64,000 nt of DNA from JARYGU01 sp033795365 (GCA_033795365.1 JARYGU010000001.1:783477-847476), one strand, 5' to 3'. Shown: positions 27,853-39,908, numbered from the stretch's first letter. Numbers and translations: made by a program. Notes: a model not told the origin generated them from the sequence alone.

Positions 27853-27881
27853 AACCCGCGAAACGCCAGGTTACGCGGGTT
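27853..27881. terminator. Hairpin downstream of glnA (outer)
   Basis: An 8-bp stem AACCCGCG / CGCGGGTT with a 13-nt loop, in the leader region of hspQ and beyond the stronger glnA hairpin. It may be a second termination structure. Confidence 0.45.
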
Positions 27882-27892
27882 CCTGTCTCAAA

Positions 27893-27918
27893 CATTTCCC
27901 GCCCGGAGGCGGGAAATG
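27893..27918 (-). terminator. Intrinsic terminator of glnA
   Basis: An 11-bp perfect stem (CATTTCCCGCC with GGCGGGAAATG) and a 4-nt loop just downstream of the glnA stop codon, with T-rich sequence following on the minus strand. Confidence 0.88.
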
Positions 27919-27929
27919 CCGGTTCCGCA

Positions 27930-29339
27930 TCAGGCGGAGTAGTACATGTCGAACTCGACCGGGTGCGGGGTCATTTCGAAGCGCATGACTTCCGCCATCT
28001 TCAGCTCGATATAAGCGTCGATCTGGTCGTCGTCGAAGACGCCGCCGGCAGTCAGGAACTTGCGGTCCTTGTCGAGGTTCTCGAGCGCTTCACGCAGCGA
28101 GCCGCAAACCGTCGGGATCTTCTTCAGTTCCTTCGGCGGCAGGTCGTAGAGGTCCTTGTCCATGGCCTTGCCGGGATGGATCTTGTTCTTGATACCGTCG
28201 AGGCCGGCCATCAGCATGGCGGCGAAGCCGAGATAGGGGTTCGCCAGCGGATCGGGGAAGCGGACTTCGACGCGCTTGGACTTCGGGCCGGTGCCGAACG
28301 GGATGCGGCACGAAGCCGAGCGGTTGCGAGCCGAGTAGGCGAGGAGGACCGGAGCCTCATAGCCCGGGACGAGACGCTTGTAGGAGTTCGTCGTCGGGTT
28401 GGTGAAGGCGTTGATCGCCTTGGCATGCTTGATGATGCCGCCGATATAGTAGAGGCACGACTCGGAAAGGCCGGCATATTCGTCGCCGGCGAAGGTCGGC
28501 TTGCCGTCCTTCCAGATCGACTGGTGGACGTGCATGCCCGAACCGTTGTCGCCGAAGATCGGCTTCGGCATGAAGGTCGCGGTCTTGCCGTAGGCATTGG
28601 CGACCTGGTGGACGACGTACTTGTAAATTTGGATCTTGTCGGCGTTGCGCACCAGCGTGTCGAACTTGACGCCGAGCTCGTGCTGGGCGGCAGCCACTTC
28701 GTGGTGCTGCTTCTCGACGACGACGCCCATCTCGGCCAGAACCGTCAGCATTTCGGAGCGCATATCCTGGCAGCTGTCGACCGGCGGAACCGGGAAGTAG
28801 CCGCCCTTGACGCGCGGGCGATGGCCGAGGTTGCCGGTCTCGTAATCGGTGTCGTCATTCGACGGCAGTTCGGACGAGTCAAGCTTGAAGCCGGTGTTGT
28901 ATGGGTCGGCCTTGTACTTCACATCGTCGAAGACGAAGAATTCCGGCTCCGGGCCGACGAAAACGGTGTCGCCGATGCCGGAGGCCTTCAAATAGGCTTC
29001 GGCCTTCTTGGCCGTGCCGCGCGGGTCGCGGTTATAGGCTTCGCCGGAGATCGGGTCGAGGATGTCGCAGAAGACGACCATGGTCGACTGGGCGAAGAAG
29101 GGGTCCATGTGAACGGTTGCCGGATCCGGCATCAGCACCATGTCCGACTCGTTGATCGCCTTCCAGCCGGCGATCGAGGAACCGTCGAACATAACACCGT
29201 CGGCGAACATGTCTTCATCGACACAGGATACGTCCATGGTGACGTGCTGCAGCTTGCCCTTGGGATCGGTAAAGCGCAGGTCCACGAACTTTACGTCGTT
29301 TTCCTTGATTTGTTTCAGGATGTCATTTGCAGTCGTCAT
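27930..29339 (-). CDS. glnA: Glutamine synthetase type I
   Basis: Makes glutamine from glutamate and ammonia; the main assimilation enzyme. 469 residues, normal for dodecameric GSI, with the beta-grasp N-terminus (MFDGSSIAGWKAI), the catalytic NGSGMHVHQS and the adenylylation Tyr in the DLYDLPPKE loop, so activity should be controlled by GlnE. The start at 29339 gives MTTANDILKQI. It lies 60 bp after glnB and is most simply read as the second gene of a glnB-glnA operon. Confidence 0.98.
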   Translation of the reverse strand: MTTANDILKQIKENDVKFVDLRFTDPKGKLQHVTMDVSCVDEDMFADGVMFDGSSIAGWKAINESDMVLMPDPATVHMDPFFAQSTMVVFCDILDPISGEAYNRDPRGTAKKAEAYLKASGIGDTVFVGPEPEFFVFDDVKYKADPYNTGFKLDSSELPSNDDTDYETGNLGHRPRVKGGYFPVPPVDSCQDMRSEMLTVLAEMGVVVEKQHHEVAAAQHELGVKFDTLVRNADKIQIYKYVVHQVANAYGKTATFMPKPIFGDNGSGMHVHQSIWKDGKPTFAGDEYAGLSESCLYYIGGIIKHAKAINAFTNPTTNSYKRLVPGYEAPVLLAYSARNRSASCRIPFGTGPKSKRVEVRFPDPLANPYLGFAAMLMAGLDGIKNKIHPGKAMDKDLYDLPPKELKKIPTVCGSLREALENLDKDRKFLTAGGVFDDDQIDAYIELKMAEVMRFEMTPHPVEFDMYYSA

Positions 29340-29399
29340 TTTTTGTAGTCCCTGTGTGAGATGACGAGGTTGGAAACCTTGGCCGAACGGCAAGGCGGA

Positions 29400-29738
29400 T
29401 TAGATGGCGTCGATGCCTGTTTCGCCGGTACGGATGCGGATGACTTCTTCCACATTGGAAACGAAGATCTTCCCGTCGCCGATGCGCCCGGTCTGCGCTG
29501 CGTTGCGGATAGCTTCGATAACGGCTTCCGCGTTTTCGTCGGCCAGAACGACTTCGACTTTGACCTTCGGCAGGAAGTCGACGACATATTCGGCGCCGCG
29601 ATACAGTTCGGTATGGCCCTTCTGGCGGCCGAAGCCCTTCGCCTCCGTAACCGTGATGCCCTGAAGCCCGACTTCCTGAAGGGCTTCCTTCACCTCGTCG
29701 AGCTTGAAAGGCTTGATGATCGCTTCGATCTTTTTCAT
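29400..29738 (-). CDS. glnB: Nitrogen regulatory protein PII
   Basis: The 112-residue PII signal protein senses 2-oxoglutarate, ATP/ADP and, through uridylylation, glutamine. The T-loop is intact with the uridylylation site Tyr51 in TELYRGAEYVVDFLP, followed by the B-loop TGRIGDGKIF. It precedes glnA. A sigma-54 promoter lies about 50 bp upstream, so expression should respond to nitrogen through NtrC. Confidence 0.98.
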   Translation of the reverse strand: MKKIEAIIKPFKLDEVKEALQEVGLQGITVTEAKGFGRQKGHTELYRGAEYVVDFLPKVKVEVVLADENAEAVIEAIRNAAQTGRIGDGKIFVSNVEEVIRIRTGETGIDAI

Positions 29739-29797
29739 GAGAAAATGTCTCTCCGCTTCTCCCGTTTGCGCAGGACTTGAGCCCGCTGGCCACTCTT

Positions 29798-29814
29798 ATG
29801 CAGTTTGCGTGCCA
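29798..29814 (-). promoter_or_regulatory. Sigma-54 promoter of glnB-glnA
   Basis: Read on the minus strand: TGGCACGCAAACTGCAT. The GG and GC dinucleotides are exactly 10 bases apart, as required for -24/-12 promoters, and the TGGCAC half is perfect. Transcription would start near 29787, leaving about 48 nt of leader. I could not identify a clear NtrC enhancer site in the region up to 30080. Confidence 0.85.
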
Positions 29815-30082
29815 AATCGAAGGAAAAAAATCCGTTTTCCGACGCCATCACGCGTTTCCCGGTTGGATGATACGGCTTTCCCGCGAAAAAGCCGATGGCA
29901 ACTGCCTAAAAAATATAACATTCGCCGCGGTGAAGGGGGCGCAAGCCGCCAGCTTTGCGGTTTCTCCTGCTGTAAGCCGCTTATTTGAGCATGTTATATG
30001 TGCAAATGCATAAAATATATACATTTGCCGGCTGCGCATTTCTTCTTGTCGGCCCTATGCCTTTGCAGGCATTGTTTGCGTC
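29815..30082. other. Upstream region between divergent glnB and NAD(P)HX repair gene
   Basis: The stretch holds unusual AT-rich patches (29908-29925 and 29986-30020) and a 7-bp dyad GCAAATG / CATTTGC at 30002-30028 separated by 13 AT-rich bases. It should contain NtrC enhancer sites and a rightward promoter, but I cannot assign either with certainty. No gene seen. Confidence 0.5.
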
Positions 30083-31564
30083 ATGCAAAGGACACTCGAA
30101 AATCTCATCGTTACGCCGGAAGAGATGGCGCGCATAGACCGGGATGCTGCGCGGTCCGGAATCGACAGTTATCGGCTGATGGAGCAGGCGGGACGAGCAG
30201 TCGCGGCGGCGGCGCTCAGAAAGTATCCGCAGGCTCTGCGCTTTGCCGTGCTGTGCGGTCCAGGCAACAATGGCGGCGATGGTTATGTCGCGGCTGCGGC
30301 ACTCGGCGAAGCCGGGGCGGCCGTGGCGGTGTTTTCGTTCGGCGATATTTCGAGACTGCGGGGCGATGCGGCGAGGGCACGAAGCGCTTCGGGCTTGGCA
30401 TCGGCATCGCACCCGCTCGTATCCTACTCGCCCATGCCCGGAGACGTGATCATCGACGCGCTCTTCGGAGCGGGCCTCGGTCGCGACCTGCCGGAGGAGG
30501 TTGCGCGCCTGATCGCGCAGGCAACGGCTCTCGATCTTCCGGTCGTCGCCGCCGATCTCCCCTCCGGCATCGACGGGCGGACGGGTGCCGTGCGCGGAGC
30601 AGCCTTCCAGGCAGCTCACACGATAACCTTCATGTGCCGCAAGCCCGGCCATCTGCTGATGCCGGGCAGGGCGCATTGCGGGGAAATCGACGTGGTGGAC
30701 ATCGGCATCCCGAAGCGGATCGTGGCTGCGGCTTCGGGGCATCTGCGGGTCAACGGCCCGGACGTCTGGCGGTTGTCGTTGCCGCATCCGGGGGCCGATG
30801 CGCACAAATACCGGCGCGGGCATCTTGCGGTCTTCTCGGGCAAAGCGATCGCCACCGGCGCCTCAAGGCTTGCGGCGGAAGCCGGGCTGAAAGCGGGTGC
30901 CGGGCTGGTGAGCGTGTTGGCGCCGCCGGAAGCCCTGACCGCGAATGCCGCCCATTTGACTGCCGTCATGCTTAAGGAGGTTGCGGATGGGGACGGCCTG
31001 AAAGAATTGATCAAAGACGGCCGGCTCTCGGCTTTCGTCCTCGGTCCCGGTTTCGGAGATCTGAAGAAGGCACGCGGTTTTGCAGGCATGCTCGCCTCGC
31101 GCCGGGTGGTGCTCGATGCCGACGGCATAACCGCCTTCAAGGATGGGCCGCAGCGTCTCTTCGAAGCTTTTTCCGGTGGCGAGGTCCGGCTCGTCCTGAC
31201 CCCGCATGACGGGGAATTCGCCAGGCTCTTTCCCGATCTTGCGGCGGATCACGACCTCTCCAAGGTCGATCGCGCCCGCAAGGCGGCCGAACGCAGCAAT
31301 GGCGTCATCGTGCTCAAGGGCGCCGATACGGTTGTCGCCGCGCCCGACGGGCGCGCGCTCATCAATGAAAATGCACCGCCCTGGCTTGCAACCGCCGGCG
31401 CCGGCGATGTGCTTGCCGGCATCATCGGCGCGCATCTGGCGCAGGGAATGCCGGCCTTCGAGGCGGCGGCCGCCGGCGTGTGGCGTCACGGCGAGGCGGC
31501 GCAGCAGGCGGGCTCGGGAATGACGGCGGAAGACCTCGTACGTTTCATCCGCCCGTTTCGATGA
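30083..31564 (+). CDS. nnr: Bifunctional NAD(P)H-hydrate epimerase / ADP-dependent NAD(P)H-hydrate dehydratase
   Basis: Repairs hydrated NADH and NADPH. The N-terminal YjeF_N epimerase domain (1-215) has GPGNNGGDGYVAA and DLPSGIDGRTG; the C-terminal carbohydrate-kinase-like dehydratase domain (about 225-490) has LTPHDGEFARLF, VLKGADTVV and the ATP-loop TAGAGDVLAGIIGA. Length 493 fits the fused form. The ribosome-binding site is poor. It converges on the DUF72 gene with 9 bp between stops. Confidence 0.94.
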   Translation: MQRTLENLIVTPEEMARIDRDAARSGIDSYRLMEQAGRAVAAAALRKYPQALRFAVLCGPGNNGGDGYVAAAALGEAGAAVAVFSFGDISRLRGDAARARSASGLASASHPLVSYSPMPGDVIIDALFGAGLGRDLPEEVARLIAQATALDLPVVAADLPSGIDGRTGAVRGAAFQAAHTITFMCRKPGHLLMPGRAHCGEIDVVDIGIPKRIVAAASGHLRVNGPDVWRLSLPHPGADAHKYRRGHLAVFSGKAIATGASRLAAEAGLKAGAGLVSVLAPPEALTANAAHLTAVMLKEVADGDGLKELIKDGRLSAFVLGPGFGDLKKARGFAGMLASRRVVLDADGITAFKDGPQRLFEAFSGGEVRLVLTPHDGEFARLFPDLAADHDLSKVDRARKAAERSNGVIVLKGADTVVAAPDGRALINENAPPWLATAGAGDVLAGIIGAHLAQGMPAFEAAAAGVWRHGEAAQQAGSGMTAEDLVRFIRPFR

Positions 31565-31573
31565 CAGACGCCG

Positions 31574-32377
31574 TCAATCCACTCGCTTCTGCAGTTCGCG
31601 CGCGCCGTTCGGCGCATTGACCTTGCCGGAGGTGATGAAAAAGGCGAACACGTCGCGCGGCTCCTTCTTCGGCTTGTGGTCGGGATCGATCCGCGGCAGA
31701 TCGTCGGGTTGTCCGCCGGCTGCCCATTCCTTGATGCGGGCCGCCCACCGGTCGAGTCCCTCCGGGGGATAGCAGGTCGGAATATCGTCCGATCCCTTTT
31801 GCAGGCGGGCATAGACGAAATCGGCCGTGACATCGGCGATTTCGGGATATTCCTCATGTTCCGCATAGACGATTGCCATCCCATGCTTTCGGGCAAGCGC
31901 GGCGAACTCCGGCACCAGAAAGGTCGGATTGCGCACTTCGAGCACATGGCGCAGCTCGATGCCGTCCTGCTTTTCCGGCAGCAATCCGAGGAAGGCTTGG
32001 AAATCGTCCGGCTCGAACTTCTTCGTCGGCGGAAACTGCCATAGGATCGGGCCGAGATGCGGACCCAGCTCGGTAAGGCCTTGGCTCATGAATTTCTCAA
32101 CAGATTCACCGGATTCCGCCAAAATCTTCCGATTCGTCGTGAAGCGGCTCGCCTTCAGCGAAAAAATGAAGCCCTCCGGCACTTCGGATGCCCATTTGGC
32201 GAATGTCTCGGGTTTTTGGGAGCCGTAATAGGTGCCGTTGATCTCGATCGCGGTCAGTTGCCGGCTCGCATATTCGAGCTGTCTACGCTTCGGCAGGTCG
32301 CCGGGATAGAAAGTGCCCTCCCAGGGATCGAAGGTCCAGCCGCCGATGCCCGTGCGAATGGTGCCGGATTTGCTCAT
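31574..32377 (-). CDS. DUF72 domain-containing protein (YecE family)
   Basis: The 267-residue protein is a predicted TIM barrel of the YecE/DUF72 family, with the N-terminal TGIGGWTFDPWEG and the conserved YYGSQKPETFAKWA, ILWQFPP and VEVRNP-like LEVRNPTF segments. Function is unknown. GGGAGGAG lies before ATG 32377. It begins 24 bp after uvrA on the same strand and may be cotranscribed with it. Confidence 0.88.
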   Translation of the reverse strand: MSKSGTIRTGIGGWTFDPWEGTFYPGDLPKRRQLEYASRQLTAIEINGTYYGSQKPETFAKWASEVPEGFIFSLKASRFTTNRKILAESGESVEKFMSQGLTELGPHLGPILWQFPPTKKFEPDDFQAFLGLLPEKQDGIELRHVLEVRNPTFLVPEFAALARKHGMAIVYAEHEEYPEIADVTADFVYARLQKGSDDIPTCYPPEGLDRWAARIKEWAAGGQPDDLPRIDPDHKPKKEPRDVFAFFITSGKVNAPNGARELQKRVD

Positions 32378-32401
32378 GGGGTCTCCTCCCTTGGTCCTCA
32401 C

Positions 32402-35320
32402 TCACTCCGCCGCCGCTCGTTTCATCGGCCGCCGCTCCAGCAGTTCCTTCAGGAAATGGCCGGTATAGGATCGTTCGACCTTCACGACGTCTTCGGGCGT
32501 GCCTTCGGCGATGACCTCGCCGCCGCCGTCACCGCCTTCCGGGCCGAAGTCGATCACCCAGTCAGCCGTCTTGATGACTTCGAGATTGTGCTCGATCACC
32601 ACGACGGAATTGCCTTGGTTGACGAGTTCATGCAGAACTTCAAGAAGCTTTGCCACGTCATGGAAATGCAAGCCGGTCGTCGGTTCGTCCAAGATATAGA
32701 GCGTGCGGCCGGTCGAGCGTTTCGACAGCTCCTTGGCCAGCTTGACGCGTTGCGCCTCGCCGCCCGAAAGGGTGTTGGCCTGCTGGCCCACCTTGATATA
32801 GCCGAGGCCGACCTGGTTCAGCGTCGTCAGCTTGTCGCGCACGGCCGGAACCGCGGCAAAGAACTCGACACCTTCCTCGACCGTCATATCGAGCACGTCG
32901 GCGATCGACTTGCCCTTGAAATGGACATCGAGCGTTTCCCGATTGTAGCGCTTGCCGTGGCAGACGTCGCAGGTGACGTAGACGTCGGGCAGGAAGTGCA
33001 TCTCGATCTTGATGACCCCGTCGCCCTGGCAGGCCTCGCAGCGCCCGCCTTTGACGTTGAAGGAGAAGCGTCCCGGCTGGTAGCCGCGCGCCTTCGCCTC
33101 CGGAAGCCCGGCGAACCAGTCGCGGATCGGCGTGAAGGCACCGGTATAGGTTGCCGGGTTGGAGCGCGGCGTGCGCCCGATCGGCGACTGGTCGATGTCG
33201 ATGACCTTGTCGATGAATTCAAAGCCGTCGATGCGATCGTGCTCTGCCGGGTTCTCGCGCGCGCCCATGATGCGCCGTGCAGCCGACTTGTAGAGCGTCT
33301 CGATCAGGAAGGTGGACTTGCCGCCGCCCGATACGCCGGTGACCGCCGTGAAGACGCCGAGCGGGATCGAAGCGGTGACATTCTTCAGGTTGTTCGCCCG
33401 CGCGCCGACGACGGTGATCTCCTTTTTCTTCTTCGGCTTGCGCCGTTCGGCCGGAACCGCGACGGAAAGCTCGCCGGAGAGATATTTGCCCGTGAGCGAT
33501 TTGGGATTCGCCATGATGTCGGCGGGCGAACCCTGCGCCACCACTTCCCCGCCGTGAATGCCGGCCGCAGGGCCGATATCGACCACATAATCGGAGGTGA
33601 GGATCGCATCCTCGTCGTGCTCGACGACGATCACCGTGTTGCCGATGTCGCGCAGGTGCCGCAGCGTTTCGAGCAGCCGCGCATTGTCGCGCTGATGAAG
33701 CCCGATCGAAGGTTCGTCAAGAACATAGAGCACGCCCGTCAGCCCCGAGCCGATCTGCGAGGCAAGGCGGATGCGCTGGCTTTCGCCGCCGGACAGCGTT
33801 CCGGAATTACGTGACAGGCTCAGATATTCGAGCCCGACATCGTTGAGAAAGCGCAGGCGCTCGCGGATTTCCTTGAGGATGCGCACGGCGATCTCGTTCT
33901 GCTTGGCATTCATATGGCCTGGCAGCGCGTCGAACCAATCACGCGCAACGCGGATCGACATGTTGGTGACCTCGCCGATATGAAGCCGGTCGATCTTGAC
34001 GGCGAGCGCCTCGGGCTTCAGGCGAAACCCGTTGCAGGCGGGGCAGGGCGCCGCCGACATGTAGCGTTCGATCTCCTCTCGCGCCCAGGCGGAATCCGTT
34101 TCCTTCCAGCGGCGCTCAAGGTTCGGAACGATGCCCTCGAACGTCTTCACCGTCTTGTAGGAGCGGGCGCCGTCCTGATAGTGGAATTCGATCTTCTCCT
34201 CCGTGCCGTGCAGGATCGCCTGTTGGGCTTCCGGCGAAAGATCGGACCAGCGGTTCGAAAGCTTGAAGCCGTAGGCCTGTCCCAGGGCATCGAGCGTCTG
34301 GTTGTAATAGGGCGAGGAGGATTTCGCCCAAGGCGCGATCGCGCCGTCGCGCAATGTGCGCTGCGGCTCGGGCACGATCAGGTCGGGGTCGATCTTCTGC
34401 TGGCTGCCGAGGCCGTCGCAGGTCGGGCAGGCGCCGAAAGGATTGTTGAAGGAGAACAGCCGCGGCTCGATCTCCGGTATCGTGAAGCCGGACACGGGGC
34501 AGGCGAATTTCTCCGAAAACATCACCCGTTCATGCGTTTCGTTCAGCGACTTGTTGGCAGAGCCGCCGGCGGAGGTCTCTTCCGCAGGAAGCGGCCTGTC
34601 GGCGAATTCGGCGATCGCCAGCCCGTCGGCGAGCTTCAGCGACGTTTCGAGACTGTCGGCGAGGCGGGCGGCGAGATCCGGCCGGACGACGACGCGGTCG
34701 ACCACCACGTCGATATCGTGCTTGTATTTCTTGTCGAGCGCCGGAACGTCGGCGATTTCGTAGAACTGACCGTCGACCTTGACGCGCTGGAAGCCCTTCT
34801 TCATGAGCTCCGCAAGTTCCTTCCGGTATTCGCCCTTGCGACCGCGCACGACCGGCGCGAGGATGTAGAGGCGCGTGCCTTCCTCGAAATCGAGCACGCG
34901 GTCGACCATCTGGCTGACCGTCTGGCTCTCGATCGGAAGTCCGGTCGCCGGCGAATAGGGCACGCCGACGCGCGCAAAGAGCAGGCGCATATAGTCGTAG
35001 ATTTCCGTGACCGTTCCGACCGTCGAACGCGGATTGCGCGAGGTCGTCTTCTGCTCGATCGAGATCGCCGGCGACAGGCCGTCGATCTGGTCCACATCGG
35101 GCTTCTGCATCATTTCCAGGAACTGGCGCGCATAGGCCGACAGGCTTTCGACATAGCGCCTCTGCCCCTCGGCATAGATCGTGTCGAAGGCGAGCGACGA
35201 TTTGCCGGAGCCCGAAAGCCCGGTCATCACGATCAGCTTGTTGCGCGGCAGGTCGAGGTCGATGCCCTTGAGATTGTGCTCGCGGGCACCGCGGATGGAG
35301 ATTGTCTTCAGTTCGCTCAT
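32402..35320 (-). CDS. uvrA: Excinuclease ABC subunit A
   Basis: Damage-recognition ATPase of nucleotide excision repair. 972 residues with two ABC ATPase modules: first Walker A TGLSGSGKSSLAFDT, second TGVSGGGKSTFLIET, signature LSGGESQRIRLASQIG and LSGGEAQRVKLAKELS, and the zinc-binding CPTC and CEAC...CDVC clusters. It is divergent from ssb with an SOS box in the shared promoter region. Confidence 0.98.
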   Translation of the reverse strand: MSELKTISIRGAREHNLKGIDLDLPRNKLIVMTGLSGSGKSSLAFDTIYAEGQRRYVESLSAYARQFLEMMQKPDVDQIDGLSPAISIEQKTTSRNPRSTVGTVTEIYDYMRLLFARVGVPYSPATGLPIESQTVSQMVDRVLDFEEGTRLYILAPVVRGRKGEYRKELAELMKKGFQRVKVDGQFYEIADVPALDKKYKHDIDVVVDRVVVRPDLAARLADSLETSLKLADGLAIAEFADRPLPAEETSAGGSANKSLNETHERVMFSEKFACPVSGFTIPEIEPRLFSFNNPFGACPTCDGLGSQQKIDPDLIVPEPQRTLRDGAIAPWAKSSSPYYNQTLDALGQAYGFKLSNRWSDLSPEAQQAILHGTEEKIEFHYQDGARSYKTVKTFEGIVPNLERRWKETDSAWAREEIERYMSAAPCPACNGFRLKPEALAVKIDRLHIGEVTNMSIRVARDWFDALPGHMNAKQNEIAVRILKEIRERLRFLNDVGLEYLSLSRNSGTLSGGESQRIRLASQIGSGLTGVLYVLDEPSIGLHQRDNARLLETLRHLRDIGNTVIVVEHDEDAILTSDYVVDIGPAAGIHGGEVVAQGSPADIMANPKSLTGKYLSGELSVAVPAERRKPKKKKEITVVGARANNLKNVTASIPLGVFTAVTGVSGGGKSTFLIETLYKSAARRIMGARENPAEHDRIDGFEFIDKVIDIDQSPIGRTPRSNPATYTGAFTPIRDWFAGLPEAKARGYQPGRFSFNVKGGRCEACQGDGVIKIEMHFLPDVYVTCDVCHGKRYNRETLDVHFKGKSIADVLDMTVEEGVEFFAAVPAVRDKLTTLNQVGLGYIKVGQQANTLSGGEAQRVKLAKELSKRSTGRTLYILDEPTTGLHFHDVAKLLEVLHELVNQGNSVVVIEHNLEVIKTADWVIDFGPEGGDGGGEVIAEGTPEDVVKVERSYTGHFLKELLERRPMKRAAAE

Positions 35321-35417
35321 GATGTCCAGCGTCAGATGTCGTTTGCGCCTCTATGTAGGGACTGGCACCTGCCTGTCCATGCGCTTTCCGATGAATCCGT
35401 GCCTCTTTCCGATTCGG

Positions 35418-35446
35418 TTGACAAGATAGTAGGGATTCATTAGAAC
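35418..35446 (+). promoter_or_regulatory. Sigma-70 type promoter of ssb
   Basis: TTGACA at 35418-35423 and TAGAAC at 35441-35446, 17 bp apart. The -10 element overlaps the SOS box, so LexA bound there would block ssb transcription. The ssb start lies about 140 bp downstream. Confidence 0.55.
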
Positions 35447-35457
35447 AAAAAAAGAAC
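35443..35457. promoter_or_regulatory. SOS box shared by uvrA and ssb
   Basis: GAAC-AAAAAAA-GAAC, a perfect direct-repeat LexA site (GAAC-N7-GAAC), in the 274-bp region between the divergent uvrA and ssb genes. Both genes are classical SOS targets. Confidence 0.9.
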
Positions 35458-35594
35458 AAAATAAAGACGGATTCATCTGTGGATTAACGAATGCCGATGC
35501 GGCGTTTGCCGGGCGCAGTCGATAAAGTGGATGGATCGTGTTTTAATGAGATCGGGTGGATATAGGCCCGGCGCGGCAACAGGGACTGAGTGGT

Positions 35595-36110
35595 ATGGCT
35601 GGTAGCGTCAACAAGGTGATCTTGATCGGCAATGTCGGGGCGGATCCGGAGATCCGGCGTACGCAGGACGGCCGCCCGATCGCCAATCTGCGCATCGCCA
35701 CCTCCGAGAGCTGGCGCGACCGCAACAGCGGCGAACGGCGGGAAAAGACCGAGTGGCATACGGTCGTCGTCTTCAATGAGGGCCTGTGCAAGGTCGTCGA
35801 GCAGTATGTGAAGAAGGGCGCGAAGCTTTATATCGAAGGCCAGCTGCAGACGCGCAAATGGCAGGATCAGAACGGTAACGACCGTTACTCGACCGAAGTG
35901 GTGCTGCAGGGCTTCAATTCGACCCTGACCATGCTCGACGGGCGCGGTGAGGGCGGTGGCGACCGGCGTGGAGCCGCCGACCCCGGTGCCGGGAACTATG
36001 GCAATGCTCCGAGCTATGACGACTACGGCTCCCAGCCATCGTCCAATCGGTCGGGTGGCTCGTCGCCGCAATCCTTCTCGCGCGACATGGACGACGATAT
36101 CCCGTTCTGA
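35595..36110 (+). CDS. ssb: Single-stranded DNA-binding protein
   Basis: Coats single-stranded DNA and recruits repair proteins. 171 residues: OB fold (1-115; NKVILIGNVGADPEIR, TEWHTVVVF), a flexible Gly/Ser-rich linker and the acidic interaction tip DDDIPF. The start at 35595 gives MAGSVNKV; an ATG 39 bp upstream is in frame but non-homologous. Confidence 0.97.
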   Translation: MAGSVNKVILIGNVGADPEIRRTQDGRPIANLRIATSESWRDRNSGERREKTEWHTVVVFNEGLCKVVEQYVKKGAKLYIEGQLQTRKWQDQNGNDRYSTEVVLQGFNSTLTMLDGRGEGGGDRRGAADPGAGNYGNAPSYDDYGSQPSSNRSGGSSPQSFSRDMDDDIPF

Positions 36111-36228
36111 GCCGCTTGCCGCAGCGGAGAAAGCGGGCAGGTTGGCTTGACGGCGTTCCCTCCCTCCGCAGATGTCCATGCATCTCCGTCCTTGATGTGA
36201 CGATTTCAGAGCTTCCGGGGCCGATGGA

Positions 36229-36861
36229 TCATGGGGTAACGAAAGCGGATTTCACGCCGTCGACGACGAACTGGGCGGCCAAGGCTGCAAGAATGACGCC
36301 GAGCAGGCGGGTGAGGATCGCCCGTCCCGTTACGCCGAGATAGCGGTCGATGCGTTCGGCGATCACGAGCGCGGCGAAAAGAAGAAGCAGGCAGAAAGCG
36401 ATGACCGCGAGAAGGCTGCCGCGCTCCACCGGCGTCGCGAAGGCTCCCGAAAGCAGGATTGTCGCCGAGATCGCGCCCGGACCTGCGATCAGCGGCAGAG
36501 CGAGCGGAAAGACGGCGATGTTGTGGATATGGTCCTTCGTCACGGCGGTCTCGCTCGTCTTTTCCTTCCGCTCCTGACGCCGCTCGAAGATCATCTCGAA
36601 GGCAATCCAGAAGAGGAGAAGCCCGCCGGCGATGCGGAAAGCGCCGATGGATATGCCGAGCAGGCCGAGAATGCCGGCTCCGAACAGCGCGAATGCGGCC
36701 AGGATGAAGAAGGCGATGACCGAACCGCGCAGCGCCACCTGCCTGCGCTGGCTGCGGTTCATACCGACCGTCAGTCCCAGGAAAATCGGCGCGAGCCCCG
36801 GCGGATCGATCGTGACGAGCAGCGTGGCCACTGCATTGATCAGCAGTTCGAAATCGAACAT
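36229..36861 (-). CDS. MarC-family integral membrane protein
   Basis: 210 residues with six predicted membrane helices and the MarC motifs LLVTIDPPGLAPIFLGLT near residue 14 and PLALPLIAGPGAI. The family was once linked to multiple antibiotic resistance, but that role has been withdrawn; function is unknown. It lies between ssb and gyrA, divergent from gyrA. Confidence 0.9.
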   Translation of the reverse strand: MFDFELLINAVATLLVTIDPPGLAPIFLGLTVGMNRSQRRQVALRGSVIAFFILAAFALFGAGILGLLGISIGAFRIAGGLLLFWIAFEMIFERRQERKEKTSETAVTKDHIHNIAVFPLALPLIAGPGAISATILLSGAFATPVERGSLLAVIAFCLLLLFAALVIAERIDRYLGVTGRAILTRLLGVILAALAAQFVVDGVKSAFVTP

Positions 36862-37050
36862 CCGGCTCGTCCCCTTCGCCGTATGAGCGCTCTCACGCGG
36901 CGCCTTGTCGCGATATTGTTATGCGAGCAGCGGCATGAAGAAAAGCCATGGGCGGCAAAGCGCCATGGAAATGCGGCAATTGGCTGTTTTTCTGGCAAAA
37001 GCCTGTTCAAAACCCTCCGCGAAATTGGCGCTTGCGGCGCCCATAGGCTA

Positions 37051-37056
37051 TATAAT
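37051..37056 (+). promoter_or_regulatory. Possible -10 element of gyrA
   Basis: A consensus TATAAT stands 35 bp before the gyrA TTG start. No -35 hexamer has good spacing (TTGGCG lies 20 bp away), so only the -10 is proposed. Confidence 0.4.
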
Positions 37057-37090
37057 TTCCACTGAGTCTGAACAAAGATCGTGATCCACA

Positions 37091-39862
<2,772 letters not shown>

Positions 39863-39883
39863 TCCGAACCTGCCATGATCCAG

Positions 39884-39908
39884 AGGCCGGGCTGTTCTTG
39901 CCCGGCCT
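39884..39908 (+). terminator. Hairpin after gyrA (first)
   Basis: 9-bp stem AGGCCGGGC / GCCCGGCCT with a 7-nt loop, followed by T-rich sequence, 21 bp after the gyrA stop. Confidence 0.8.
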
